From Metopolophium dirhodum (Eukaryota; Arthropoda; Insecta; Hemiptera; Aphididae), in contig NC_083560.1 in the NCBI RefSeq assembly GCF_019925205.1, positions 67,221,266 through 67,285,265 of the forward strand: DNA of 64,000 bases. Reading direction: 5' to 3'. The notes under the pieces are model-generated. The model saw only the letters and a program-made list of their open reading frames with translations, was not told where the DNA came from and did no database searches. This document shows, piece by piece, positions 36,501 through 49,095 of this stretch; the stretch's first letter is position 1; each line of letters begins with the position of its first letter. The position numbers and the translations under genes are program-made.

Positions 36501-37376
36501 AGGATTACTTTGCTCGTGGTTACATTTGTTAAACATATTTAATACTTACGTACTATTACATTAAATAAATATAACACACAATATTATCTTCAAACGTTTG
36601 ACACGCACCATTTATTATTTAATTGTTGTAATGTTCAGCAGTTAATATTTATAAATAATTAATTAATTAAAATTTATAGTTGATAACCTTTAAATTAATT
36701 GTAATTATAATTAAATATATAACATTTTTTTTTTAGTTTAGTAAAATACAATAAAATAAAATATCCTAAAAGTTAAAACAGATCAGTTCTCGAGCCTTAA
36801 AAAAATATATTTTTTTTATGAAACAATTTCTTATATAAATAGTATTATATTGTAAAAATTGTTAGTCAATATTTAATTTTACGAGATTTTGAAAATTTGA
36901 TGACTTTCGGAAGTTTTAGCTAATAAAGTTGGTAATTGTATTATAACTGAATAACAATATATTATAAAAGGCTACGAAATACTCTTTTTTTTTTAAGAAG
37001 ATCTGAACATTTAGTTCAATCTTTATTATATTTGTCTGTATAATATTTATCGTATATACAGTTCTAACTATAACCTACTTCAAAAATTAAAAAAATGTGT
37101 TTTTGATCAACGCTCTAAGTTTAAATCTGTGTGCGACTCATTTTTTAAATTCCCTTACCATGTTTTTAATACCGAAAAGGCAAACAATTTGATTTCAATA
37201 GCTATACTTATAGCCGATCTTTCGCTAATTTTAAACTATAAAATACCTAAATCGATGTATACAATTTACGCCCAAAATAATTTTAAGACCACAGGGACTA
37301 AATCAGGTTCTTTATTAATTATTTTGGATGATCAAAAAATACGATTCTAGAAATTTATCATTATATTTTATTATTA
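33541..37376. other. Non-coding AT-rich DNA
   Basis: Nothing supported as a gene. A GGTTAGG/GGCTAGGTTAG run at about 35455-35480 is a short degenerate repeat. Small plus-strand open frames (35218-35451, 35841-36050, 37129-37350) lack motifs and splice signals. Confidence 0.45.
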
Positions 37377-38183
37377 CCCTACGTGCAATAAGATGATAAT
37401 GAAATCTATGTGATGTCTGTTTTTGTTCTCAAAAGTGACATCACACCGTAACATCTATGTGCCATCATATAGATTTAGAGAAAAAATTATTATATTGCGA
37501 TATCTATATTACGTCGCACAACAATTGGTATATGTGAATACAATAAGTATAGTTTGGTAGAAGTTATTAATTGGTGTCAATAGTTAATTATAATATGAAT
37601 ATGTAACTTCACAAAGAAGTTACAACGACTTTTAATATGTGAAATTCTAACTCAGTGTATATATAATATATATATACATACATATATATATATAATTTTA
37701 ATATAATGTGATATTTATGAATCCACCGGGTTTTTATCGAAAAACTATTAATAGTTTAAATAATATTAGAAAAATTAACATTACATATTATATCATACAT
37801 GACGTATAATTATATAATATCATAAAATATACACGAACAAACGATACCTATTGGCTATTGCTGATAAGTGATAAGGAAAAGTCCATAACAATTATTTTTA
37901 ACCGATGAGCATTTCCCGTGGAATTTCAAATTGTACCATAGTGTTGTAGTATATAGCGTCCTGCGAAAGACTCGTTAGTCCTTTTGACGTTACTAGTCGT
38001 TACAGTCAGTCAGTCGTTAGTACCGTACTATTGTTATTTGTTATATTCACAGTCCCGAAAAAGTGAAAAACGTATTCTATCTACTTACTACATTTGGTTA
38101 TATTGAAGTTACAAGTTTACAACGTATTAGTTTATTTTACTATAGTTTGTTAATTGTTATTTGTGGATACTATCTACTAAAAC

Positions 38184-38198
38184 ATGGCTTCAAAACAG
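38184..38198 (+). CDS. First exon of the transposon gene (5 codons)
   Basis: ATG in context AAAACATGG opens MASKQ and is followed directly by a donor CAG|GTAATT. About 200 bp upstream are TCAGTCAGTC initiator-like words (38005-38015), which suits a short leader. The ATG frame does not match exon 2 if the two are joined directly. The other frame that would join in phase (open from 38021) has no ATG. A middle exon has therefore probably been deleted, or the copy is dead. Confidence 0.4.
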
Positions 38199-38596
38199 GT
38201 AATTATTATTTACTTTTACAATTCAAAATATTTGGTATTTTTTTAGTTAATATATTATGTACCAACCTATTAAGTTATTTCAAATAGGATGGCTAGGTTA
38301 ATAAAATTAAAATAGGAGATATACAGATACTAGGTTACTATATACATTTATTATGGGCACGTCTGGCCACTTTATTATATAGTTTATGTATAATTGTATA
38401 AGCTTATCTTTATATTTGTAATTATTAGCTTAGATATTTCTGAATTGAGCTATCTATTATGTAGGCACCAAATATTTATGATAAATAAATATACATAAAT
38501 ATTAAATATTAATGTGTTTATACAAATTGGGCGTAGGTACTACCTACTGTATTAAATTTAAGTTGTACCTAATTATAAACATTTTAATATTTAGTT

Positions 38597-38950
38597 ACTA
38601 GATCAATTGATGAAACTTACTATAAAGAAATTATCTTAAACAACTATGTACTAAATTCAACAAATTTAAAAGATAATTTTGTTTACATAAAAGACCATGG
38701 CATAGTAAAAGTAATAAATATCATTCAATTCTCAAACGGTATAATTAAAATTGAAGCAATCAAATATAACATATTTCCTATGTTTCAAAATCCTATTTCA
38801 TCAGATATAATTAAAATGTACTATATACATGATATAATCCCAAAACCTCCTTTAATATCAATTGATATAGAATCAATAAAGTACAAGTGTTTTTCTTTTC
38901 CAATTAGTAATAATAAGTCAATAGCTATGGCATTGTTGCATACTACATAA
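38597..38950 (+). pseudogene. C-terminal domain of an aphid transposon-derived protein
   Basis: Open for 117 codons from just after an acceptor (TTTTAATATTTAG, AG at 38593-38594) to the TAA at 38948-38950. Features: FVYIKDHGIVKVINIIQFSN near residue 30, a central FPMFQNPISSDIIKMYYIHD, and the end SFPISN..SIAMALLHTT. From memory this pattern (VILKNN-K, then a short YPxxS segment, then P-x-LH at the C-terminus) matches the tail of many uncharacterised aphid proteins encoded by repeats, some with zinc-finger N-termini; I cannot verify it here. The N-terminal and catalytic parts are absent. AATAAA signals lie 40-55 bp after the stop. It may act only as a non-autonomous remnant. Confidence 0.5.
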
Positions 38951-39664
38951 TGTTATTACCTATATTTTAATTTAATGTATATTTTATATAATAAACATTA
39001 AACAATAAACTGTAATAACTTGTATAATATGATATTTAGGTACTATTGAATTTATTTTGTATTCTTTGTTCATCATATTATATATTTCAATATCTAAATA
39101 ATTTATATTGATATATTGTTTTTAAGATTTAATAAAGGTATTATTTGTTTTAAATAATGTTTATTTAAATTTTCTACATTAAATTCAATGTTATACGTAT
39201 AATATCTAGTAGTGTATGTGGCCGTACTTTACTCTGCTTTTATAAGCCATAGATACGAGGTACTTACATCAAGAGTATATTATATTGGTTTAAGAGTACC
39301 TACTACGGTAGTACGGTGTAAGCATTGTGAGAGGCCAAGCATAATACTAATTTTGTGTGTCATTTCATCTATTTCACCTACCTACCTAATACATTATCAA
39401 TAATTTATGATTATTGATTTTATTAGTCTTATAAGCAAGGTGCATTCATATATCATATAATATAGTATGTTCACTTAGTTATTTAAAACCTAATTTTATT
39501 CTCCCACTTCAAATTTAAAACTCCTACGTACTGCGTATACCACTGAAGGGAATGTAACTCACAACCGTTGATTTTAGAGCTGGTACCTATAATATGAAAT
39601 GCACAAATTATCATTGCAATTTGAAACAATTTAAATAGACGAGGTTCGACTATAGTCATTAACT

Positions 39665-39830
39665 CAGTAGTGTCCCGGTAGGTTAGGCTTGTGGCTAGGT
39701 ACGATAGGATAGCAAGATCGATTCCCGGATCGGCGGAAATAAATTGTGGTCATTTGTACAATAAAATCGTACAAAGTCCGAACGTACTTTTTGAATTTTT
39801 TCACTGAATTATTAATAGTAATTTAAGTGG
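39665..39830 (+). repeat. tRNA-like SINE candidate inside the transposon
   Basis: GGCTTGTGGCTAGG followed 30 bp later by GATCGATTCCCGG resembles pol III A and B boxes. The downstream body runs into AATTTTTTCACTG. There is no cloverleaf with a full acceptor stem, so it is not a tRNA gene. Weak support. Confidence 0.25.
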
Positions 39831-40126
39831 TGTAACGTTCCATAGATGACTAATTGCACATAATGAGATATCAATGTGACATCTGCAATAAGCATTTGAA
39901 TTATAAAAATGCATTCCCTAACACTTAACATAGATATCACATAGTAGTTACATTGTGATGGTACTTCTATATACTTTTTGAGACATCACATAGATGAACT
40001 TCACAAAACCGGGCGTTAAGCGTCTGTGAGTTGTCACTGAGTGGTCACTGAGAAAAAATGATAAACTTCTCACTTCACAGTGCGACTGTTATGTGATAGA
40101 TATGTAACTAGATTTTGCACACAGGG

Positions 40127-42530
40127 TATATAGGTATTTATATTAGTATATAATATTATATTACTGACTGACTTACACATTTTTAATCAACTGCTTTTTC
40201 AATAATTTCTCGTGTCTATTATTACAATCGTCCAACGTTTTCTTTGTTTACTTTACGTAATCACTCGCGTAATCAGTAAATTCGATCATACAATATTTTC
40301 ATTTCATAGATTGCATCGCAACGCTTTGACTTTTTTATTGCTGTTTTATCACTTGCATTGCATACCTACGTCACACACGTTGACATTCATATAAATTGTT
40401 TATGGTTTTATTATTATATACGTGCGTAATGTATCAATATTTTAGGCGTTTTGAAGCTTAAATTTAATCTATGTTGATAATAATTAATAATCGATTATTT
40501 AAACGCGCTTAGAAGAAAGTTTTGAATTTGTTAAAACGTTATGATGTTTGCATGATATATATTTTTAGATATTGTTTTATATTTTTATGGATATCTTAGC
40601 AAAATATATTAGATACAAATGTACAATAACTGAATATCGTTTAGTTACAATTATAATTAGTTTTTTAATTAATTTTAGTATGTTTTATAGAAGTTTTTTT
40701 AAATATTTATTTTCACTTGTAAAACAATTTTCATCATCATACAGAAATACTTTAAATTAATTTTTATTAAATAAAATAATTTTAATCTTCTAACTCAGTC
40801 ACTATTGCCTAAAAGAGCACTGTGTCAAGTATTTTCCCAAACATTTTTGTTTTTTTGTTATGCAAACTATATAAATATTAAGGGTACATAAAATATACGA
40901 TAAACAGCAGAGGCAAGTTAAGTGCTCTCCCCAACTCCATCTTGAAATAAAATCCCATCTACGGTTAGGCTTGCTATGCTTTACTTTATTAAATTGTTTT
41001 TGGCTTTATTTAATTCACTGTTTGTACTAATGTATTAATAAAATAATGTTGTTTTGTGTTATTTTTATAAATGTATAATTATATATACTCAGGTTTATAA
41101 AAAACTAAACAAATAAATATATAGTATTATATTATACATTAAAAAAATATATTCACATATTCGTTGTCATTACCTATATATTGGCTATATTCATTTTGAA
41201 TTAATTTTGATTGAACTCAATTGTTTCTACAAATAGTAACAAAAGGAAGCGTCAAAAAGCGTACGTTGGTAGGTATACCTTTCTTATAACATTCCGGTCA
41301 AAAATCAATATTATTTTTGTGTGATGTTGCTAAATTTTCCAATCAAGTATTATGATTTACTAAATAAAATAAATGTATACAACAATAAACGATCCAAAAA
41401 ATTTCATAAAATGTACGTAACAGCCAAATTTTGTAGGGCTTATGTACGCACTAATACATGTATCGTCGGTATTATAGTTTAACCTATATTATCAGTATTA
41501 ATGGAGTCTACATATATTATTAGTTTAAACAATGACAAAAATGTGTTTGATCTTAAATGACAAGAGGTAGGTTAGTACTAATAAAAAAATGTTTATTCAA
41601 TTTGAAGTATAGATATTCAAACTTCAATAAAAATATATAGGTAGGTACCAAATAAATATAAAATACATTTAAATATTTTGATACATGTTTATCTTCAATT
41701 GGCTATAATATATTCCAACTGAAATATTTTTCCGAAAACATAAAAAAATAATTAATTTTTACCTTTACAATAAACATTGTAGAAGTTTTTTTAGTTATCA
41801 AAAAAAAAATTTATGTATTTGTATAATAATATAAATTTTACAATGATAGGGCCTATTTAGCTATTTAACACGCAATAGTGTATTAAGGGATAGGTATTTC
41901 CTTTGTGAATTGTGATCCAACAAATACGTATTCACAATCATGTTCTACCCTTAAATTCACCGCAGTCCATTTAACTACCTATATTGTATAATTATAATAT
42001 TCGATTCGCTAAAATTTTGGCGAACGACCGAAAACAATATCAAAACCATGCCAAAAACATTTTTTTGTGGAAAGTGGATGATATAAAGTTGCGTACTTCC
42101 TTATTTTTTTTTCATAATTAATACCTACATTAGTGATATCCGGTGAGTAAATCGTTCGGTTTCCCAGCGATTCTCAAGTCAGTCTCAACACGACAAACAT
42201 TTCTCGTCTTGTAATCATTGTAATATGTTTTTATTCCGTTTCGTTCCGCTCGTCTCGCCGTCATATTTCACGCTCGGCGTGTTTCCCTCCGTGTAGTGCG
42301 CACTTAAATGTTATTATACTATATTATAATATTATTTCTATATTATACTTGTATATATGTGATCGAGCATAGGTGCTTAATGTCTATAATATCGTTTTCC
42401 CCGTATGTAATGCATATTATAATAATATTTGGTTGGAATAAGGGTCAAGTGCAGATGTGCAGTATATTCGACCGAAATCAGTAGATTATAAATTACAATA
42501 TATACAATATATGATAATTTCTTGTATACA
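40127..42530. other. Non-coding AT-rich DNA
   Basis: No supported gene. A somewhat GC-rich unique patch lies at 42,130-42,310 (CGTTCCGCTCGTCTCGCCG). Small open frames at 40212-40394 and 40572-40760 have no motifs. Confidence 0.45.
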
Positions 42531-43390
42531 AGGTGATTTACTAAGTATACTCATATCCATTTTTACTTAAATAATAAATTTAATAAAATTCTGATTTTTG
42601 GAATTTTTTAGTTTATAATATGTTATACTTACCATATTAAATCATATTAGGGCCATATTATTAGACAATATATTTTCAAATACTTAGATTTAAAACCATT
42701 TTTAACGTCTATTAGTTATTACCTAATTAACCTTAGTACATATATATACTCATAGCTCGTTTGAGTTTTTAATTAGATACACATAAAAAATAATCATCTG
42801 CTTAAGAATGTACAGTAAAAAAGGTTGGTTCTCTGCATGTAAAAAAAGAAGATTTTATTGCCACCGAATATACTTCTTTAATGGTATAAGAAATCTAAAT
42901 ACTTGAAATACGGTCCTTAAATATAATTAAGATTTCCAAAAATTTGAATTTGAACTAACATATTATTATAGGAAAAATTGATGTGTGCTAAATAATAATA
43001 ATAATAATAATAATAACAGTCATTCAACGGTGGTATATGTTTACAGGGTGATTCACATGCACACTACTCACTCACACACATGGCCTAAATAATTTGATTC
43101 CGTATTTTTTCGAATCTTGATTTTTGAAATTTTTAATTGTACTACGATACATTATGAGAAAAGTTTTTTTGGCATTTAAGAAGTTTCCTGTGGTAATAGT
43201 GTGAGACGGACGATCATTGCTCCCGCATACATTTACTACGGACTATAAAATGTCAATGTTTTTAAAGTACTTACATTTTCCGATGATAATAGGTACTAAT
43301 CGCGGTTTTCAAGATTACCATAAAATTTAAAAACCAGAATTTTAGTAGAGAATGTCAGAATACAATTGATGAGGTGAGCATATTATAATA
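42531..43390. other. Pieces of GGTGATT-ended elements
   Basis: CAAGGTGATTTACTAAGTAT at about 42530 and ACAGGGTGATTCACATGC at about 43044 look like ends of one short DNA element family. AAAATTCTGATTTTTGG near 42586 recurs inverted near 43330 (AAACCAGAATTTTAG). A (TAA)n microsatellite lies at about 42990-43014. Boundaries cannot be fixed by eye. Confidence 0.3.
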
Positions 43391-46389
43391 CACAGACGGT
43401 AAATAATCGCCCTGTGGTATAGAACTGAAACGAAAATCCTTTACTAAAATACATTGTTTAAGTTGTTGTTCGTAATATACTTATATAGTTATACAAATTA
43501 CATATTATATATTATATAAGTAATAAAAGTACTGCTCAAGCATTGTGTTGTTGTTTTTGTAACGAGAAAACGAGAGAAGTGGCCGTGCACTCCCACTTCA
43601 CCCTCTCCTAGTGACGTGTGGTGGCGGCTTGGTAAAGGGACAACGGGGAGAGGGTAAGGTGTAGCTTCGTTTCCTTTTCTCGTAACGCGTCTGTCCACGG
43701 CGTATATATATGTACAGCGTGTAAATACAATGTACGAAAAACTAAAGAACAAAAAAATAAAAAAAACACTAGCCGGAAGTCGTTCTTCACTGTATCTCTA
43801 CGCATATAATAATATTGTGTACAGTATTATAATAGGTACACGTGTGCGTGTGTGTATGGTCGTGTGAACGTTTGTTATTCAACTACCGTACGTCGCATCG
43901 GGTGCGATCGGGCCGACGCGTATATTATTATTTTCATTATTATTATCATGATGATGATGATGATGATCATCATCATAATCATCGTATTAATAAAGCTGGT
44001 AAAAACTTAAGTCGTTTGTAGTGAATGTATAGATGCGCGTCAACCGAGGCGTCAACAGACCTCTCAAAGAAAAATATTTCAATAAATATAATATTATTAA
44101 TAATATATATATTACAGCTATATTGTATATTATTATTATTATAATAATCGCGTTTGTTAGACGACAACATTATTTCAATTAGGTATATTCCGCCAACATG
44201 GTCCAAGTTTTTTTTTATTTCAGTGCTAACAGCTAACTTTTAACAGCTTAATAACTGTCCTCTAGCGAACCATACACGAATTAATTGACTAACCTGTACC
44301 TCAGTTGATATTTTAAGGGAAAAATATATATTTCTATACGAAAAAACATAAGTATTCACAAAATATATTGAACAAATCTATTGGTAATAGCTAAGGTGGG
44401 TAACAGTAATACCTATTACCTAGCCAAAAATTAAGTTTTTACAATACTTTTATATTTAGATAACTATAGTTAGTTAATTTTTCAATCGAATTATAACTTA
44501 ACTAGTTAAAGTATCCATTGCATTAATTTAGAGATTAGGTTTTTTCCTATAACTGTAGTTAAAAATTAATTAGTTTTTGTTTAATCATAAAATTAATTTA
44601 AATAAAAAAAAACTCATGAAATAATATTCTTTGATTAAATAATATTTAGTTGATAATAAATGTGTATTAACACGTGTAAGTTTAATCGTTTTAACCACTA
44701 CAGCTATATAGTGTATAATAAAAAAGAGAGCATGTTAAACTAAATGTTTAATTATTATTCAAAAAAACTAAAAGTTGTAAAGCAATCACCTTGTGTTTTT
44801 AAGTTCTTTACGTTGATTTAACTTAATTAGGTAACTCAATTTTATTGTTTTCATTAACTTAATACGTATGTATGTAGTATGTACCTACCAACAGTCGAGG
44901 TCTTATTCGGATTCGTAATTATTTTGTTGATGGGCATGCATCAATCGCGCTAAAATCACAGTTGAAAAATAATTCAATTAAATGGGGGTAAAAATGTTAA
45001 ACATAAATTATTGCACCGATTATAATGTCCGGTGGCATTAAATAGGTGTTCAGAAATTCCACCTATTTATTTTAATATAAATTGAAATCAAATTTATCAA
45101 AAGTACTATAGAGATGTGAGTGCTGTAAATTTACCAGGTAAGTTTTACCGGTAAAAAAATTTACTATATATTTTACCAATTTTTTTTTACCCAAAAAAAA
45201 TGTTTTGTGGCCAATTCAGTACAATCGACATAAAACACTCTTATTAATATGCACCGGCAGAGGGCTCTCTGTTCTATTGTTCCTCGACCAGTGTTCATAA
45301 TTAGCCGTGGTACAATCTCCGCACTATAATACTACAGCAGCGTATTATCATCATAATGTATACGATGGGTGGGTTTATTGTGCATTTATGTTTAGGAGCG
45401 GTTATGGTACGACGATATAAATAACGAGAAATGACTACTTTTTTTATTCTCTATTTTTTATTTCGTCCGATTACAAAACGACGGAGAGTTCGTTCGTGTA
45501 TGTGTGTGTGTGTGTGTGTGTGTATGACAGAACGGGGTTCTTTTGGAAGTAGTGAATTATTAGGGTACCTACTCGTTGTGAATTTTAATGTGGGCCAGCC
45601 ACGGTATACCCTACACACGTGAAAAACGTACCTATATTAGGATTGCCATTTTTATTTAACTTAAATCGGAAAAACTTGTTTGTATTATTTTTATGAAAAA
45701 AATCTCTTACCACTCTTCTACGGTTAACCACCAATTTTCACATTTTATTTTTTTGTAACTGCAGTCTGCAATACTACACATATAATGGTTTTGTATTCTA
45801 AGGCATAAGTTTATGAGGTAAAAACTAACTCAATGTAAAACATTGAATGATGCCTTAAATTAGTAGGTAACCAAAAAAAAAAAAATGATCAAGCCAATAA
45901 GTGATAAAAAATAAAAAATTTTGAGTTTGAACAACAAAAATATTCATCGAAACAATATTGTTTTTCTTCTAGAAATGTTAAATAAAGTACAAAATGTTAA
46001 CATATTAGTATATAACATTATTGAAGTTTAATTCCGGGACAATATTGGTCATGCCGAAACACTTAATCGGTATACTAAGATGCAATATTCAAAAGTGGTA
46101 CCTACAATAAGGTACAGCCATACATGCCCAACCAAACCAGGACGCATGCTAACCTGGATCTATGTTATAATAAATATATGACTGTTTGTGATTATGTGTG
46201 AAATGTGGAGGTGTATATCCACTGTATCATCTAAAAATGTTTATCGACTTTAGCCTTTTCAATTCGTTTTGAACGCCGCGTGAAAGTGATCTGTAGATAA
46301 ACACATTTAGGTGGACTCAGCGATACCGGTTATTTGTAAATATGGAATTATGTTGGTTCTATTGTTCCCAATATTTTAAGGTCCTAGAA
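43391..46389. other. Non-coding DNA with microsatellites
   Basis: Contains an ATG/CAT palindromic microsatellite (43947-43979), a (TG)11-type run at about 45499-45522, and a mildly GC-rich patch at 43,570-43,720. Near 45140-45180 TTTACC and GGTAAA words are mirrored around TTTTACCGGTAAAA. No gene is supported; overlapping minus-strand frames at 43498-43805 are composition effects. Confidence 0.4.
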
Positions 46390-47459
46390 CCCAGTGCATC
46401 CGAATTGCATGCCAAAAAAATAAATATAAATTGGAATGTCCAAATTGCAGCCGTCTTTTGGAAGGGTCTGTCCGAATTGCATGCCATCTCTTAGAGGGGT
46501 ATGTCCAATCCAAATAAAATGACTAAATAACTGGAGGAACGGGATTTTGTTACATTACAATAAAATATATAAATATTGTAGAAGGTGACACTGTAAATAA
46601 TAAAAATTAAATAAAACTATTTTTTTTCTTCATCAATAACAAAGGCCATTAGTTAAATAAAACTAATGTAGTTTAGGGTAATCAAGTGAGTGTATTTGAC
46701 ATGTTCACACAGTATTTCAAATAAATAATATTATTTTAAAATTGGGTAGTTTTTTTTGACATTTCGGGCACACAATATTACAATTTAAATATACAATATA
46801 TATAATAATAGTTCATATTAATAAAATATGTCAATATGAAAAATAAATATTAATAATACTAATACCGGAAACATATTTTTTTGAATAATAAAATAGTAAT
46901 AGCATTTTATAAAACAGTAAATATTAAAGGGCAAATAGTTTAAAATTATTCAGGGGCCTAATTATAATGAAAAATTATGTTACAATATAATGATAATAAT
47001 AATAAATTTAAAAAACAATAATAATAATAATAGGTAATAATATTATAGTAAATTATAAATTATAAAAGCTTATAAATTTGACAGCTACAAACACTTAAGT
47101 AACCGATACGCGTATGTCCATGTCTGTGAAACAGAATACAATACACTACATTACTCCAATATAGATACAGTTTGGGAAAATATTTACTCGAAAATAAAAA
47201 TATTTAAATCTAGAAACCAATCAGTTGTAACAACCATGCATAAAAGAGCGTTTCTATACATGCATTTTTTTTAAATTAGGAAAGTCCAAAAAAAGTTGTT
47301 TAAGTGCATAATAAATAAACATGTGATTCACCGTTCACGGCATGTAATTCGGACAGACCCCTCTAAGAGATGGCATGCAATTCGGACAAACCCCTACAAG
47401 AGACGGCATACAATTTAGACATTTTTTTTTTTTTTTTTGGCATGCAATTCGGATGCAGC
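46390..47459. mobile_element. 1.07 kb inverted-repeat element with subterminal repeats
   Basis: The left end CAGTGCATCCGAATTGCATG and the right end in reverse GCTGCATCCGAATTGCATGC begin inverted arms of about 130 bp. Each arm repeats the unit GTCCGAATTGCATGCC followed by TCTCTTAGAGGGGT or variants (two units left, three right). The flanks carry TCCTAGAA and CCCTAGAA, a 7-of-8 target duplication, suggesting a hAT-like insertion. The interior is AT-rich with no transposase, so it is non-autonomous. Confidence 0.75.
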
Positions 47460-47699
47460 CCTAGAATCTATTCTTTTTGGTTCAGTTCCAATTATAGGTA
47501 TAATGTTAAATATTGTATGAAACTTTATAGTCTTCCAATATTCCCTCATATAAGAACCTAGTTAATACTGCTACCAGAAATCACAGATCATTTTAGAAAA
47601 ATAAATATGCAAATGCAAGTATAATGTTTTTTGTAAAAATGAATTCAAACTACCTATGTTCTTGGTACTAATAAAATTAATATTAAGATAAAATAAAAT

Positions 47700-47865
47700 A
47701 TCCTAGGCTGACACACGCAGTTCTCACTCAATTTCGTTTTTCATACCTATAAAATTATAATATATAGGTATCATTGAATTCAAATTGAACATAATATTAT
47801 CCATTATAGTGACTCACTCGACAACCACAGTACGCAGAGCGGTTTCAACTGTCCCATTTTTTTTT
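47700..47865 (+). repeat. Repeat family A, right-end fragment (copy 8)
   Basis: Contains TTCTCACTCAATTTCGTTTT, CATTGAATTCAAATTGAACA, TCCATTATAGTGACTCAC and CGCAGAGCGG, the family's right-end order. Nothing to the left matches beyond about 47690. Confidence 0.7.
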
Positions 47866-47979
47866 TATTTATGTAGGCTTAGCTAATTCATTAAAGCGTA
47901 TTTTAATTTACGTCCTTGTTACAAGTTGACTATACAGTTGAAACATGGTAAATATTATTTTTGAAAAATGATAATACTT

Positions 47980-49095
47980 CTATGTGAGGGGGCTTCAGTC
48001 CGTTAGCCCCCCCCCCCCCCTGTGTACGTCACTGGGTATAGATGTATAGTCGACATTTGTTCAGCGCAATCTTTTGCTTTATTTATCGCGAGTGTATTAT
48101 TTTATTAGCTATTATTAGGACTATAAGATAATGTACTAAAAACTTAAAAATATACATTTTTAAAGTTGATTTATATGAAAATATGAAAGACATACAATAT
48201 TCAGTGAAACAAGTAGCCCCCCAGCTAGGGGTGCAAGAGGGACTTTAGAATCGCCACTGTTAATAAAATAATGCCTATTGTAACCGAGCTCTGATTATTA
48301 TAATTAATATTTTTATTGTATTCTCTCGTTCGTTATATTATTATTATTTATCATTTATTATGCTATAGGTATTACAATATCCTACCGATGCAGTTCCTCC
48401 CTCGCGTGTCAGTTTCGGTCCGGTCGCCGGCGACGCTAACCCGACATTAGGTCTTTATCGTCAAAACCGTAGGCGTAGCCGACCATTATTATATAATATT
48501 ATTTCGCCCTCGAGGGGTTTTATACGCTTATAATTATCGTATTCAGGTGTGGTGTAATATAATATTACACGTCCATATACGAACAATTTAAACGGGCGTG
48601 CAACAGTGCGGTCGAGACTATTTTTTAGGGGCTCGATTGTGCCAACATTTTGAACGATTGTATTTGAAGTTATTTTGCGTTGTCTAATCGTGAAATCTGT
48701 CAGTGACCAAAATAGTAAACACCTAATCTCTAACTAAATGTGTTGCTGTGAAGTTTTTTTCCAAATTTCTTAAATTCCAAATGTGTTACAGTCGTTAAAA
48801 AATGCTAAAAGAATGCTATACATATTTATTATTTAGTATGAGTGTTTACGGAGTTTATTTTGGCAAAACATATTGTCACGACACGACCGTCGAGGTCAAT
48901 GCATGTATATGATACGTACCTATATTCAAAGGTGATCATTATCTAAGTACAAAAGTCAAAGCTTAGTTAAAAAGTATATTTTGATTTAAATGTTGTGACT
49001 TAATAACTAAACTACCTAGTGGCGTTCTCAGGAATTTTCAATGGTGGCTGGTGGGGCTTAAACCCCGTGACCCCCCTCCGTGAGTACGCACGTGA
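47980..49095. other. Three hAT-like termini and a GC-rich unique block
   Basis: Ends of different elements: C-run then GTGTACGTCACTG ending at about 48033; TTTAGAATCGCCACTG ending at 48259 after GCCCCCCAGCTAGGGG; and TAGTGGCGTTCTCAGGAATT starting at about 49018. Their partners are missing. Between them, 48,380-48,640 is GC-rich unique sequence (GGTCCGGTCGCCGGCGACGC) of unknown role. Confidence 0.4.

Larger units (their letters stand above)
37377..40126 (+). mobile_element. 2.75 kb DNA transposon with a broken internal gene
   Basis: The ends are imperfect inverted repeats: left CCCTACGTGCAATAAGATG, right read in reverse CCCTGTGTGCAAAATCTAG. Both flanks show TA. Further in, both arms share ATCTATGTGATGTCT and a CATCACA..GTAAC block, so similarity extends about 250 bp with gaps. 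Between them lie a plausible promoter, a tiny first exon, an intron and a 117-codon exon followed by AATAAA signals near 38990 and 39002. Superfamily is uncertain: a TA flank could fit Tc1/mariner-like insertion, but the encoded domain is not a mariner transposase. Confidence 0.6.

Noticed and set aside
38063..38287. Plus-strand frame reading through the transposon exon 1 donor
   Set aside because: It starts with GTG, has no ATG anywhere in the frame, and continues into the intron; it is noted only because it would join exon 2 in phase.
43920..43980. CRISPR-like or regulatory array
   Set aside because: The repeats are simple ATG/CAT microsatellite units with no spacers.
47370..47561. 63-codon frame at the right end of the 1.07 kb element
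   Set aside because: It spans the T run and the element boundary, so it is a by-product of the inverted repeat.
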